Of a stretch of DNA of 45,357 bases, positions 23,019 to 31,840 are shown piece after piece (position 1 is the stretch's first letter; each line of letters starts with the position of its first letter). Position numbers and translations under genes: made by a program. The stretch lies in contig JANXMQ010000012.1 of assembly GCA_025354565.1 (NCBI GenBank), positions 1 to 45,357 on the forward strand, given 5' to 3'. The stretch is from Akkermansiaceae bacterium (GTDB lineage: Bacteria; Verrucomicrobiota; Verrucomicrobiia; Verrucomicrobiales; Akkermansiaceae). Below the pieces are notes generated by a model. The model was not told the DNA's origin. It ran no database searches and saw nothing but the letters and a program-made list of their open reading frames with translations.

Positions 23019-26000
23019 CTACAAATGCTTCACCGTCCCCCGTGAGAAGATCGCATATACCGCTGGTACGACAAACAGTGTGAGCAGTCCGGAAAATACC
23101 ATGCCACCGACCACCGCGATGCCCAAGGACTGCCGGGAGCCACCCGAGGAACCGAGCGAAAGTGCGATCGGCAGGATGCCGAAAATCGTCGCCAAGCTGG
23201 TCATCAGGATCGGTCGGAAACGCGAGATGGAAGCCTCTAGCACCGCCTCAAGTTTCGAGCGCCCGGCCTCCTTGCGCTGATTGGCGAACTCAACAATGAG
23301 GATGCCGTTCTTGGTCACGATCCCGATGAGCATGATGATGCCGATCTGGCTGAAGACGTTGAGCGTCTGATGCGTTAGATGCAGCGAAATGAGTGCCCCG
23401 GCCACCGACAGTGGGACCGTTAGAATGATGATGAAAGGATCGCGGAAACTCTCGAACTGCGCGGCGAGTACCAGATAGATGATCAGCAGCGCGAGCAGGA
23501 AGGCGAACAATAGCGAGGACGAACTCTCCGCGAAATCTCGCGACTGGCCTGATAGCTCGGTACGAAAATTTCCCGGCAGCACCTTTTTCGCCACGCGATC
23601 CAGCTCCGCGATGCCATCGCCCAGTGTCTTACCCGATGCCGGAGTGGCGGAGATGGTGGCTGCGACGGAGCGGTTGAAACGGAAGATCGCTGCCGGGCTG
23701 GCGGTCTCGGCAAAGCTCACGAGATTGTCCAGCGACACCATCGTCCCGGCGGCAGTTTTCACGAAGAGATTTTTCAAATCCCCCGGCTTGTTGCGATCCT
23801 GCCGCTGCATCTGCGCGATGATCTGGTATTGCTTCCCACTCTTCAGAAAGTAACCGAAACGCCGTCCAGAGTAGGCAAATTCCACAGTCTTCGCAATTTC
23901 CTCCACTGAGATTCCCAGTTCCGCCGCCTTGCTGCGGTCGATTGAAATCACACCTTCCGGGTGATTCACCTTCAGGTTCGTATCAACCTGGGTGATGACC
24001 TTGCTCTGGTTCGCTTCTGCTAGAAAATCCGGCAGCACTTTAACCAGCGACTCGAAGTCAGGAGCTAACAGCACATAGGATAATGGCTGCCCACTCTTGC
24101 GGTCGCCGATGGTTGGTGGTTGCGTGGTGATGGCCCGCACGCCAGTGAAGGCCTGCATGTCTTTGGCGATCTGTTCGGCGACCTGGGCCTGGGTGCGCTT
24201 CCGGTCGGCGGGGACAGTTAAGTAGATGCTCTGGGTCGCCACGTTCGCATCCGTCCCGAAGCCGAGGATACTATAGGAACGGGTCAACTCCGGCACGTTT
24301 TCATCCATATACAACGAGATTTTATCCATCCAGCTCTCGGTGTATTCGTAGCTGGCCCCCTCCGGCGCATTGATGGTGAGGCGGATGTTTTCACGGTCCT
24401 CGAGCGGTGCGAGTTCGCGCGGAATGTGGGTCACCAGCCAGGCGATGATCGCGCCATTGCCTAGCAGAATCGGGAGCGCCAACCACCGCCAGCGCAGGAA
24501 GGGAACCAACGCCACCCGATAGCCCGCAGTGAGGATGCGGAAAAATGGTTCGGTAGCACGGTAGAAAAAGTTCGGCCGCTCGCCGTGCTTTTTCAGGAGA
24601 AACCGACACATCATCGGCGAGAGCGTGAGCGCCACGAACGCCGAGACGAGCACACAGCCCGCCAGCGTGATGCCGAACTCGCGAAACAATCTGCCTGTTA
24701 GTCCGGACAGGAAAATCAAGGGCAGGAAGACCGCCGCTAGCGCGACCGTGGTGGAAATAACCGCGAAGTAAATTTCCCGCGAGCCAGTGAGCGCGGCTTC
24801 CAACGGCGACATGCCATCCTCGATTTTTGCGTAGATGTTTTCCAGCACCACGATCGCGTCATCACAGACCAGTCCGATGGACAGCACGATGGCCACCAGT
24901 GTCAGCACGTTGATGGAGAACCCGGCCACATACATGATGAAGAAGCCGGAGATGATACTAACAGGAATTGCGATCACCGGAATAATCGTCGAGCGCCAGT
25001 CCCGCAGAAACAGGAAAATGATCAGCGCCACCAGCCCGAAGGCGATCACCAGCGTCTCCCGCACCTCCGCCACCGAGCGCCTGACGAAGCGGGTAAAATC
25101 ATAGCCCACCTCCACTTTGACATCCGGCGGAACTTCCTTTTTCACCTGCTCCAGCCGCTTGTAAAATTCGTCGGTGATGGCGATGGCGTTGGTGTTAGGC
25201 TGCGGAATGATGGACACGCCGATCCGATAGAGCCGCTCGCTCTTGTAGCCGTTGCGGAAGTTTTCCGGGCCGAGTTCCGCGTGGCCGATATCGCCGAAGA
25301 GAATCTGCCGGCCGTTTTCCCGCTTGATGATCAGGTTCTCGAATTCCTCCGGGGTGGACAAGCGCCCTAACGTGCGCAGGGAGAGTTCATTGGACGTCCC
25401 TTCGAGGCGCCCGCTGGGTAGATCGACATTCTGAGAGTCCAGCGCGGCCTGCACGTCGGCGGGAGTCAAGCGGTGGACCGCGAGTTTTACCGGGTCCATC
25501 CACAGCCGCATGGCGTAGCGTTTTTCCCCGATGATGCTGACTGAGGAGACGCCGGGAATCGTTTCCATCCGCTCGCGCACGAGTCGGTCCGCGATGTCGC
25601 TGACCTCCATAATGCCGCGCTTATCACTTTCTAACGACAGGAACAGAATCGACGAGGAATCCGCATCCGCCTTGACCACCACCGGTGGGTTGGAGTCCAC
25701 GGGCAAGGTCCGTGCCGCACGGGCGACGCGGTCGCGCACATCGTTTGCCGCCGAGTCAATGTCCGAGCCAAGGGTGAATTCCACCGTAATCGAACTCCGC
25801 TCCTGCCGTGACTCGGAGGATAGAGTGCGGATGCCGGCAATACCGTTGATGACCTCCTCTAACGGCTCAGTGATTTGTGAGGCCACCACATCCGGGTTCG
25901 CGCCGGGGTAGGTGGTTTGAATGGTGACCACCGGCGGGTCCACGGCGGGATACTCGCGGATGCCGAGGAAATGGAAACCCACGACGCCGAACAACACGAT

Positions 26001-26060
26001 CACCAGCGACATCACGATCGCGAGCACCGGACGGCGGATGCTGGTTTCTGATAGGCTCAT
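23019..26060 (-). CDS. RND efflux transporter permease (AcrB/MexF-like)
   Basis: 1013 residues, close to the RND family norm. The N-terminus is SIRRPVLAIVMSLVIVLFG (TM1). Two large periplasmic loops and twelve membrane helices can be inferred. The proton-relay pair Asp400-Asp401 is in GLVCDDAIVVLEN of TM4. The second half contains LVLAAQFESFRDP and GIVTKNGILIVEFAN, as in HAE1 pumps. It forms the inner-membrane part of a tripartite drug or metabolite efflux pump with the fusion protein encoded 86 bp upstream. No outer-membrane TolC-like gene is nearby. It converges on purF. Confidence 0.95.
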   Translation of the reverse strand: MSLSETSIRRPVLAIVMSLVIVLFGVVGFHFLGIREYPAVDPPVVTIQTTYPGANPDVVASQITEPLEEVINGIAGIRTLSSESRQERSSITVEFTLGSDIDSAANDVRDRVARAARTLPVDSNPPVVVKADADSSSILFLSLESDKRGIMEVSDIADRLVRERMETIPGVSSVSIIGEKRYAMRLWMDPVKLAVHRLTPADVQAALDSQNVDLPSGRLEGTSNELSLRTLGRLSTPEEFENLIIKRENGRQILFGDIGHAELGPENFRNGYKSERLYRIGVSIIPQPNTNAIAITDEFYKRLEQVKKEVPPDVKVEVGYDFTRFVRRSVAEVRETLVIAFGLVALIIFLFLRDWRSTIIPVIAIPVSIISGFFIMYVAGFSINVLTLVAIVLSIGLVCDDAIVVLENIYAKIEDGMSPLEAALTGSREIYFAVISTTVALAAVFLPLIFLSGLTGRLFREFGITLAGCVLVSAFVALTLSPMMCRFLLKKHGERPNFFYRATEPFFRILTAGYRVALVPFLRWRWLALPILLGNGAIIAWLVTHIPRELAPLEDRENIRLTINAPEGASYEYTESWMDKISLYMDENVPELTRSYSILGFGTDANVATQSIYLTVPADRKRTQAQVAEQIAKDMQAFTGVRAITTQPPTIGDRKSGQPLSYVLLAPDFESLVKVLPDFLAEANQSKVITQVDTNLKVNHPEGVISIDRSKAAELGISVEEIAKTVEFAYSGRRFGYFLKSGKQYQIIAQMQRQDRNKPGDLKNLFVKTAAGTMVSLDNLVSFAETASPAAIFRFNRSVAATISATPASGKTLGDGIAELDRVAKKVLPGNFRTELSGQSRDFAESSSSLLFAFLLALLIIYLVLAAQFESFRDPFIIILTVPLSVAGALISLHLTHQTLNVFSQIGIIMLIGIVTKNGILIVEFANQRKEAGRSKLEAVLEASISRFRPILMTSLATIFGILPIALSLGSSGGSRQSLGIAVVGGMVFSGLLTLFVVPAVYAIFSRGTVKHL

Positions 26061-26146
26061 GTTAGGGTGATTGGGGACTCGGGTAAGAAGAGTTTAGCGC
26101 AAAAGCGCGAAGGTCGCCAAGGGGCGCGGAGGATGATATTTTTGAT

Positions 26147-27178
26147 TCATTTCCCCAATGCGGTGACTTCCAGACCCGGGCGGATTCTCAGCAGATTCGT
26201 CGTCACCACCACGTCATTCTCGTTCACGCCGCGCAGGATCTGCACCCGGTCATCGGTGCGGATGCCGATTTCCACCGCCTGTAGTTTCGCCTTGCCATTC
26301 TCTATCAGATATACTCCTTGCCCGCTGGGTGATGGGACGATGGCTTGGCTCGGCACCATGAAGCCATTCGCCAGCCCCTCCAAGGTCAGCGTCACTTCCG
26401 CGAAACCGCCGGGCAGCAGCCCCTCCGGCGCGGTGCAGACGCCACGGACTAACAGACTGCGCGTTGCGACATCAATTGCCGGTTCCAGCACCGCCACCTC
26501 GCCTTGGAAAATCCGACCGTTGCCCGCGACCGTGAAGGTGAATTTCTGCCCACTTCTAACCTCGCCCGCATAACGCTCCGGCAGTGGGAAATCGACCTTG
26601 ATGCGGGAGACATCCTGCAAGGTGATCAACGGTGTTTGTGGCGAAACGAAGGCTCCTTCGCTCACTTGCCGCACGCCCACCCTCCCGGCGAAGGGCGCAC
26701 GGATCTCGGTCTTGGAAATTTGCACCGCTTGAGTGTATCGCTGGGCTTCGAGGATGTGAAACTCAGCGGTGAAACTATCGAACTCCTGCTGGCTGATCGC
26801 CTTGCTCGGCAACAGATGTTCGACCCGCTGCTTATTGGTGTCCGCCAGTTTCAGACGGGCGTCGATTTCCCCAAGCACCGCCACCAGATCGCTGTCATCG
26901 AGCTTGAACAGTATCTCCCCCGCCACGACTTCCGTGCCTTCCTTCACCTGGATTTTTGCCAAGCGTCGTGAAAGTTCCGGGACTAGCGTGACCGATTCAT
27001 TGGCCCGCAGGGTGCCGACCGTCGAGACCGTCTTCGCGAAGGGTACGTTTTTCACGATGTAAACTTCCGCCGCCATAGGACCCGCGTTTTTCGCTCCGCC
27101 TTGGGCGAACGCGCTTGCCACGAGCCATGGCAGGACAAGGAGATGGTGAGGTTTCGGCGAAGTCATGAATGGCGTCAT
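26147..27178 (-). CDS. RND efflux membrane fusion protein (periplasmic adaptor)
   Basis: 343 residues from 27178 (or 339 from the in-frame ATG at 27166). A signal peptide ends near SAFAQGG. The halves of the lipoyl/barrel-sandwich domain are ELSRRLAKIQVKEGTEVVAGEILFKL-like sequence and IRAPFAGRVGVRQVSEGAFV-like sequence, with a short helical hairpin between. A beta-barrel and a membrane-proximal domain with GLANGFMVPSQAIV follow. It links the RND permease to an outer-membrane channel. The longer frame to 27295 adds sequence without signal-peptide character, so it was rejected. Confidence 0.92.
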   Translation of the reverse strand: MTPFMTSPKPHHLLVLPWLVASAFAQGGAKNAGPMAAEVYIVKNVPFAKTVSTVGTLRANESVTLVPELSRRLAKIQVKEGTEVVAGEILFKLDDSDLVAVLGEIDARLKLADTNKQRVEHLLPSKAISQQEFDSFTAEFHILEAQRYTQAVQISKTEIRAPFAGRVGVRQVSEGAFVSPQTPLITLQDVSRIKVDFPLPERYAGEVRSGQKFTFTVAGNGRIFQGEVAVLEPAIDVATRSLLVRGVCTAPEGLLPGGFAEVTLTLEGLANGFMVPSQAIVPSPSGQGVYLIENGKAKLQAVEIGIRTDDRVQILRGVNENDVVVTTNLLRIRPGLEVTALGK

Positions 27179-27416
27179 CGGAGAGCGGGAACTTGTGATA
27201 CGCAAGGAAAAGTCCAGATTCGTCAGCGATGCGCAAGGGGGCGCGCACGTGCCATCGAGTGCGAAACGACTCCGGTTTGGCTCTGGCCCCGACATCCGAC
27301 TTCCCCGGCCTAAGCGCCAGTTTTTGGCGAGGGCGCACGTGCTCCCGATCAGAACGCCATTCCGCCGCGCGGCAAATCAGGATCACTCCATCATCGCCTT
27401 TTTGCTCTGGAGACTA

Positions 27417-28181
27417 TTAACCGCGCAGCTCCAGCAACTGGGCGGCGATGCTGATCGCGATCTCCGCCGGATCATTGCTGCCGATTGGCAGGCCGATGGG
27501 GCAGATAACTTTTCCTAGCAGCTCCGCGCTGATTCCGATTTCGCGCAGCTCGCGAATCAGGATCGCCCGCTTGGCCGCGCTGCCGATGACGCCAAGAAAC
27601 GGCACTTCCGGGAAACGCCGGAGCACCTCACTCAAAACCGGCAGATCGCTGGAGTGGCCTTTGGTGATGGATAAGACAAACGATGCGGCAGATAGAAATT
27701 TTACCCCGTCTTCAAAATTTTCCACCAGATGTGTGCTGATGCTTTCCTGACGTGGCAATTTCGCCAGCCAATCAGCCCGGGTATCGCAGACGTCGATCCG
27801 ACAGGCGAGGTTCGCGAGCACCGGCACGAGCGCCTGAGCCACATGGCCCGCTCCGAAAATCGCGATGTGCCAGGGAGGCGTGGCGGCCACTTTTTCAAAT
27901 AGGAACGCCATTTCCCCGCCGCAAGTCATGCCCACGTCGCGCTGGAGGTTCCATGTTAGACTAACACAAGTCTCATCACCCACCAGCAGTTGCATGGCAT
28001 GTTCGAGTGCTTTCGCCTCCACTTTCCCACCGCCGAGATTGCCGGAAATTATGCCCGCTGCCGTCAGGATCGCCTTCGCCCCGACCTGTCCCGGCACGCT
28101 GCCCCGTACCGCCGTGATGGTGATGACCACGGCGTCCACTCCCTCGCGGCGCAGCGCGGCGATTTGTTCCCAAGCATCCAT
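27417..28181 (-). CDS. xdhC: XdhC/CoxI family molybdoenzyme maturation protein
   Basis: 254 residues. An N-terminal XdhC/CoxI domain has RGSVPGQVGAKAIL, NLGGGKVEAKAL and DVGMTCGGEMAFLFE; a C-terminal Rossmann-like domain has IAIFGAGHVAQALVPVL and ends in CPIGLPIGSNDPAEIAISIAAQLL. The family binds and inserts sulfurated molybdenum cofactor into xanthine dehydrogenase-type enzymes. No xdhA/xdhB gene is in the window. It is divergent from uraD with 45 bp between starts, which fits a shared purine-catabolic control region. Confidence 0.92.
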   Translation of the reverse strand: MDAWEQIAALRREGVDAVVITITAVRGSVPGQVGAKAILTAAGIISGNLGGGKVEAKALEHAMQLLVGDETCVSLTWNLQRDVGMTCGGEMAFLFEKVAATPPWHIAIFGAGHVAQALVPVLANLACRIDVCDTRADWLAKLPRQESISTHLVENFEDGVKFLSAASFVLSITKGHSSDLPVLSEVLRRFPEVPFLGVIGSAAKRAILIRELREIGISAELLGKVICPIGLPIGSNDPAEIAISIAAQLLELRG

Positions 28182-28226
28182 TGGCGTCCTTGAATTAGCT
28201 CGGGATTACGGCATTACTGTGGCGGA

Positions 28227-28739
28227 ATGATCACGCTCACCCAGCTCAATGCCCTACCCGACACCGAATTCGTAGCCCAGCTCGGCGGGCTTTACGAGCA
28301 TTCTGATTGGGTGCCCCAGCGGGTGCTCCCGCAGCGACCATTTCCGAATGTGGAAATTCTGAGAAATTCACTGCGCCAGGTGGTCAATGAGGCCACGGCT
28401 GAGGAGCAGTTCGCCCTGATCCGCGCCCACCCGGATTTGGCAGGCAAGCTCGCGCGGGGCGTGGAACTAACAGCAGCATCGACTCGCGAACAGGCCGGAC
28501 TTGGCTTCGACCGATTGAGCGATGATGAATATGAAATTTTCTCCCAGCGAAACAAGATCTATCAGGCGAAATTCGGCTTTCCCTTCATCATCTGCGCACG
28601 CCTCACGACTAAGTATGGCGTGTTGGATGCCTTCGCAAGCCGCCTCGACAATTCCCGCGAGGTGGAAATTTCCGAGGCCATGCGCCAAATCCATGAAATT
28701 GCTCGGTTGCGTTTGGCGGATACGGTTGGTGGGGGTTGA
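28227..28739 (+). CDS. uraD: OHCU decarboxylase (UraD)
   Basis: 170 residues, the family length. Converts 2-oxo-4-hydroxy-4-carboxy-5-ureidoimidazoline to (S)-allantoin in urate breakdown. Motifs visible are LGGLYEHSDWV near the N-terminus, IRAHPDLAG with the catalytic-region His, and FGFPFIICAR. With the divergent xdhC it points to purine catabolism, although urate oxidase, hydroxyisourate hydrolase and xanthine dehydrogenase are not in the window. No terminator follows on the plus strand. Confidence 0.93.
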   Translation: MITLTQLNALPDTEFVAQLGGLYEHSDWVPQRVLPQRPFPNVEILRNSLRQVVNEATAEEQFALIRAHPDLAGKLARGVELTAASTREQAGLGFDRLSDDEYEIFSQRNKIYQAKFGFPFIICARLTTKYGVLDAFASRLDNSREVEISEAMRQIHEIARLRLADTVGGG

Positions 28740-28763
28740 TAGAATGGCAAACCCCATCAAACA

Positions 28764-28793
28764 CGTTAGATCGACCGATGAACAAAAACAACC
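28764..28793. repeat. Flanking repeat, left copy
   Basis: The words CGTTAGAT, CCGATGAAC, AAAAA and CAACC occur in the same order and nearly the same spacing as at 31761-31792. Differences are three substitutions between the first two words and two single-base gaps. The two copies bracket the methyltransferase-glycosyltransferase cassette in direct orientation. Confidence 0.6.
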
Positions 28794-28795
28794 AC

Positions 28796-28815
28796 TGCCA
28801 AAAATCTCCTTGGCA
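28796..28815 (-). terminator. Weak minus-strand terminator-like hairpin
   Basis: TGCCAA pairs with TTGGCA around an 8-base loop. On the minus strand the stem is followed by GTGGTTGTTTTTG. The downstream sequence is shared with the terminator of the sigma factor gene at 31787-31818. It would end transcription of the 42-residue frame at 28831-28959, if that is or was a gene. Confidence 0.4.
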
Positions 28816-29039
28816 AGCCGGTCTCGAAAATTACGCTGAGCGCAAATGAATTTGAGTTTGAGTTCCAATAACACCATCGGCCTCGGTCGTCTGGTAATTC
28901 TTGTGGTTGAACGCGGCCTCCCGCTCGTCATGGAGTTGTGCAACAGCAGGATCGTTCACACGGCCAAGTTATATTTAATTTTTATCGTCCTGCCGTATAT
29001 CTTGGATGCAGAGTCAACTTCAGCGAAAAAAATTACATT

Positions 29040-30956
29040 ATGAAGGGTGAAACCGGCGGCGCATGGACGGCTGAGACCCACAAGGCTCTTTATGGTAAAA
29101 ACTTGAACTTCGGACTCGGGAAATTCATCTGCGAGCATCTCAAGCCGAAAGACATGCTAGAATTCGGAAGCGGCCTTTGTGATCTAGCCAATCTCATCGC
29201 CGACTCCATGCACCTTGATTCTTCATTTTGTATCGAACCGGAAATCTTTGCGGATGTCAGGGGGAATCTCAACCTGCTAAATATTGATATATTTACAAGA
29301 CAGTCCCCGCAAATTCTCGACCGGCGTTTTGATCTCGTTCTCAGCATCGAAGTGGCTGAACACATCCCTCTGGACAAGCACGAGTTTTTGTTCGACTACC
29401 TAGTGGCTAGGGCTGGAAATTGGATTGTGTTTTCCGGTGCTCGCCCCGGCCAAGGAGGGCACGGTCATGTTGCCGAACGCGAGGAACTCGATTGGCGTGC
29501 GGAGTTTAGCGGGCGAGGCTGCGAATTTGATCCGCGCTTGACGGGTTTGGTACGCTCCATGTGCGACGAGAAGAACATCAACCACCGACAGAACATTCAA
29601 GTCTTCCGCGCGCCCGCAAGGAGTTCCGGTTTGGAGGAGATCGAAAGGCGGGCCCGCCCTTTCCTTGTCGATATTCTGTCGATCGCGCAAAGCACAGGCA
29701 CGTTCATCACAGGGAATTTGTTTTATGTGAACCTGCTTGGGGCGCAAGGCGGGATGCCGGAGCATTCTCTCCACTGGAAACGGGAGAACCTGCTAAAACT
29801 CGCCTTGAACGCCAGCAATATCCTTGAACTCGGATTCGCTGGCGGGCATTCGGCTCTCATCTTCCTTTTGGCCAATCCGCGCTCAAAAATCACTGTGATC
29901 GACCCACTTGAGCTGGGATATTCCCGCAATTGCTTCGATCATCTGAATGCGTTGTTTCCCAACAGGATGACCTTGATCCCGGGTTTCTCGCAGGATGTCC
30001 TGCCCACGCTTGCAGGCCTGTCCTTCGATCTTGTTCACCTTGACGGTGGCAAAGACAAAACCATCGACAGCGATTTGTCAGCCCTGCGTTCCTTGGTCAC
30101 CCCAGGGCATGTCCTAGTGATAGACGACACTCAAAACGACGGATTAAATAGAATCGTCGGTATATGGGAATCCCGGGGCGATTTGGAGACGGCACCCTTT
30201 GATGCCATGAACCAACTCGCATTACGGTCCAGATGGACTCACAAGATCACCCGCTACACCCAAACCGACGCAGAGCACGCTGAGATCATCGGACAAATGC
30301 ACAGGATCTATGAGGGCAGCGGCCACGCATCCATTTATATCAATCGGGCCGCGAACGGTGCGATCCGCGGGAAAGCGCGCGCTGACGCCCTGATCTCGGC
30401 GGTTCGGGACGTCGAAAACTCCGGCCTTGGCGGAGCGTTTGTGGAATTAGGTGTCGCGGCCGGGCATTCCAGCGTCATTGCCGCACTCGCGTCATCACGT
30501 TTCTTGCCGCGCGATTTTTTCCTTTACGATACATTCCAGGGATTTTCCCCAGATCTGCCAGATGAACGCGATTTTCAGGATGTCTCTATCCGCGATTACG
30601 ACTTATCCAAATACAATGTTCAAGAATGTGGAAAGGCCATTATCCGGGAGCGCATGTTGCGCACAGGTCTCGCTGATCACCGGTTGGTTCTTGTCCAAGG
30701 TCTTGGAGAGTTCACAGTGTCCCGTCTGCATCCGTCATCGATCGCCATCCTGCGCCTCGATGCGGATCTATTCGACCCGACCTACGCCGCGCTTCAGTCG
30801 CTTTACGATCTCATCGAGCCGGGCGGCTACTTGATTGTGGATGACTACGGCCATTGGAAGGGATGCAAGGATGCGGTGGACCGCTTCTTTTCTGAAAGAG
30901 GTCGGGTTTACGATGGCACACAAATCGACTATACCTGTTATCTTTCCCGCCGATGA
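29040..30956 (+). CDS. Fusion of three SAM-dependent methyltransferase domains
   Basis: 638 residues. Domain 1 (about 38-170): MLEFGSGLCD at 39-48 as SAM motif I and FDLVLSIEVAEHIP at 97-110. Domain 2 (about 255-390): NILELGFAGGHSA at 260-272, LVHLDGG at 331-337 and VIDDTQ at 360-365, like Methyltransf_24. Domain 3 (about 450-625): AFVELGVAAGHSS, LRLDADLFDPTYAAL (571-585) and GGYLIVDDYGHWKGC, the TylF/macrocin O-methyltransferase pattern with its metal-binding Asp residues. The ATG at 29040 gives the natural start. It overlaps the glycosyltransferase gene by ATGA. Likely methylates sugar or polyketide-like hydroxyls; the substrate is unknown. Confidence 0.85.
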   Translation: MKGETGGAWTAETHKALYGKNLNFGLGKFICEHLKPKDMLEFGSGLCDLANLIADSMHLDSSFCIEPEIFADVRGNLNLLNIDIFTRQSPQILDRRFDLVLSIEVAEHIPLDKHEFLFDYLVARAGNWIVFSGARPGQGGHGHVAEREELDWRAEFSGRGCEFDPRLTGLVRSMCDEKNINHRQNIQVFRAPARSSGLEEIERRARPFLVDILSIAQSTGTFITGNLFYVNLLGAQGGMPEHSLHWKRENLLKLALNASNILELGFAGGHSALIFLLANPRSKITVIDPLELGYSRNCFDHLNALFPNRMTLIPGFSQDVLPTLAGLSFDLVHLDGGKDKTIDSDLSALRSLVTPGHVLVIDDTQNDGLNRIVGIWESRGDLETAPFDAMNQLALRSRWTHKITRYTQTDAEHAEIIGQMHRIYEGSGHASIYINRAANGAIRGKARADALISAVRDVENSGLGGAFVELGVAAGHSSVIAALASSRFLPRDFFLYDTFQGFSPDLPDERDFQDVSIRDYDLSKYNVQECGKAIIRERMLRTGLADHRLVLVQGLGEFTVSRLHPSSIAILRLDADLFDPTYAALQSLYDLIEPGGYLIVDDYGHWKGCKDAVDRFFSERGRVYDGTQIDYTCYLSRR

Positions 30957-31696
30957 ACCCAGTCATCATCACTTTTGTCAGCGAGGCTTACATTCCGGTC
31001 GGCCGGAACTGGTTGAATGCGGTAATAAAGTTAGAAACGGGATGTACGCTTATGATCGTCGCCTTGGATGAAGTGACACGGGATTCTTTTCCGGCCTCCA
31101 TCGTCTCATATAGGCCGGCGGTTTCCAGTGATCTGGATGTACTCTGGGTCCATCGGATGAAAATCCTGCGGGAATTGCTAGATCAAGGAACCGATATAAT
31201 TCACTCCGACGCTGATGCCGTGTGGGTGCGCGACCCACTTCCCTTTATCAGATCATGCGGAACTGAAATGGTATTTTCGCAAGGAACTATCTGGCCTCGG
31301 GATGTTCATGCCCGGCACGGGATCGTGCTTTGTTGCGGACTGTTTTACATGCAAAGCACACCGGCCGTTCGCTCGTTCATTGCCACGGTCGAACAACGTG
31401 TTGTGCAGGATAAGGATGACCAGATCACCATTAACCGCCTGGTTGACGAAGGATTGACGCGTTGGGTTGTTGAGCAGCCCTATACCATTGAGTTCGGCAA
31501 CGCTGTCTTCACAGCATCCCGCAACGCGATGCACGCCCAGATGGGGCAGGGGCCGTCTCTATCGATTCTACCTCATCACAGTTTTCCCAGACTTCTCTCG
31601 AAGGTGGACGAGGAGGTCTATGTTGCTCATCCGCTTTCAGGCAAGACCTGCGCCGACAAAATTGAGATTCTTTACGCACTTGGGCTATGGCATTGA
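30953..31696 (+). CDS. Glycosyltransferase with DXD motif (Nucleotid_trans-like)
   Basis: 247 residues, soluble. It begins VIITFVSEAYIPVGRNWL and carries a nucleotide-sugar-binding stretch IIHSDADAVWVRDPLPF with the DXD Asp residues. CCGLFYMQSTPAVRSFI and DDQITINRLV follow, the pattern of the nucleotide-diphospho-sugar transferase family (plant RRA/RGXT-like and bacterial relatives). Its start overlaps the triple-methyltransferase stop as ATGA, so the products are probably made together and act on one glycan or metabolite. The donor and acceptor cannot be inferred. Confidence 0.8.
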   Translation: MNPVIITFVSEAYIPVGRNWLNAVIKLETGCTLMIVALDEVTRDSFPASIVSYRPAVSSDLDVLWVHRMKILRELLDQGTDIIHSDADAVWVRDPLPFIRSCGTEMVFSQGTIWPRDVHARHGIVLCCGLFYMQSTPAVRSFIATVEQRVVQDKDDQITINRLVDEGLTRWVVEQPYTIEFGNAVFTASRNAMHAQMGQGPSLSILPHHSFPRLLSKVDEEVYVAHPLSGKTCADKIEILYALGLWH

Positions 31697-31760
31697 GATC
31701 GATAAAATATTTCCCAGATGGTGCTAAAAATCCGTATTGATTAGCAGCCGCCGTCCAAGT

Positions 31761-31792
31761 CGTTAGATATGCCGATGAACCAAAAAACAACC
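31761..31792. repeat. Flanking repeat, right copy
   Basis: Right partner of 28764-28793, in the same orientation. It overlaps the left arm of the sigma-factor terminator, so the repeated unit seems to be a terminator tail (U-tract plus downstream sequence on the minus strand) rather than a transposon end. Confidence 0.6.
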
Positions 31793-31818
31793 GCAGAGGA
31801 AAATCCCCTGCGGTTGTG
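31787..31818 (-). terminator. Rho-independent terminator of the sigma factor gene
   Basis: ACAACCGCAG (31787-31796) pairs perfectly with CTGCGGTTGT (31809-31818). On the minus strand the second arm runs into a TTTTTT tract. It starts 23 bp after the sigma factor stop. It may also slow plus-strand transcripts leaving the glycosyltransferase gene, but there is no T-tract on that side. Confidence 0.85.
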
Positions 31819-31840
31819 CCAGAAACACAGCCTATGAAAA

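Larger units (their letters stand above)
28740..29039. other. Intergenic region with minus-strand terminator and possible gene remnant
   Basis: 300 bp between uraD and the triple-methyltransferase gene. It holds a 30-nt sequence (28764-28793) repeated beyond the cassette at 31761-31792, a hairpin at 28796-28815, and a short minus-strand frame (28831-28959, GTG start, 42 residues, containing FNHKNYQTTEADGVIG). That frame has protein-like composition and ends just before the hairpin. It could be the end of a lost gene or a small peptide gene. A plus-strand frame 28846-29043 looks like a shadow. Confidence 0.35.

Noticed and set aside
26061-26146. GCGCAAAAGCGC and neighbouring G+C-rich words as a possible terminator or repeat
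   Set aside because: The stem is short, has no T-tract, and lies between two genes that should be cotranscribed.
28846-29043. Plus-strand 65-codon hydrophobic frame ending on the triple-methyltransferase ATG
   Set aside because: No conserved features and no ribosome binding site; the ATGA overlap is likely chance.
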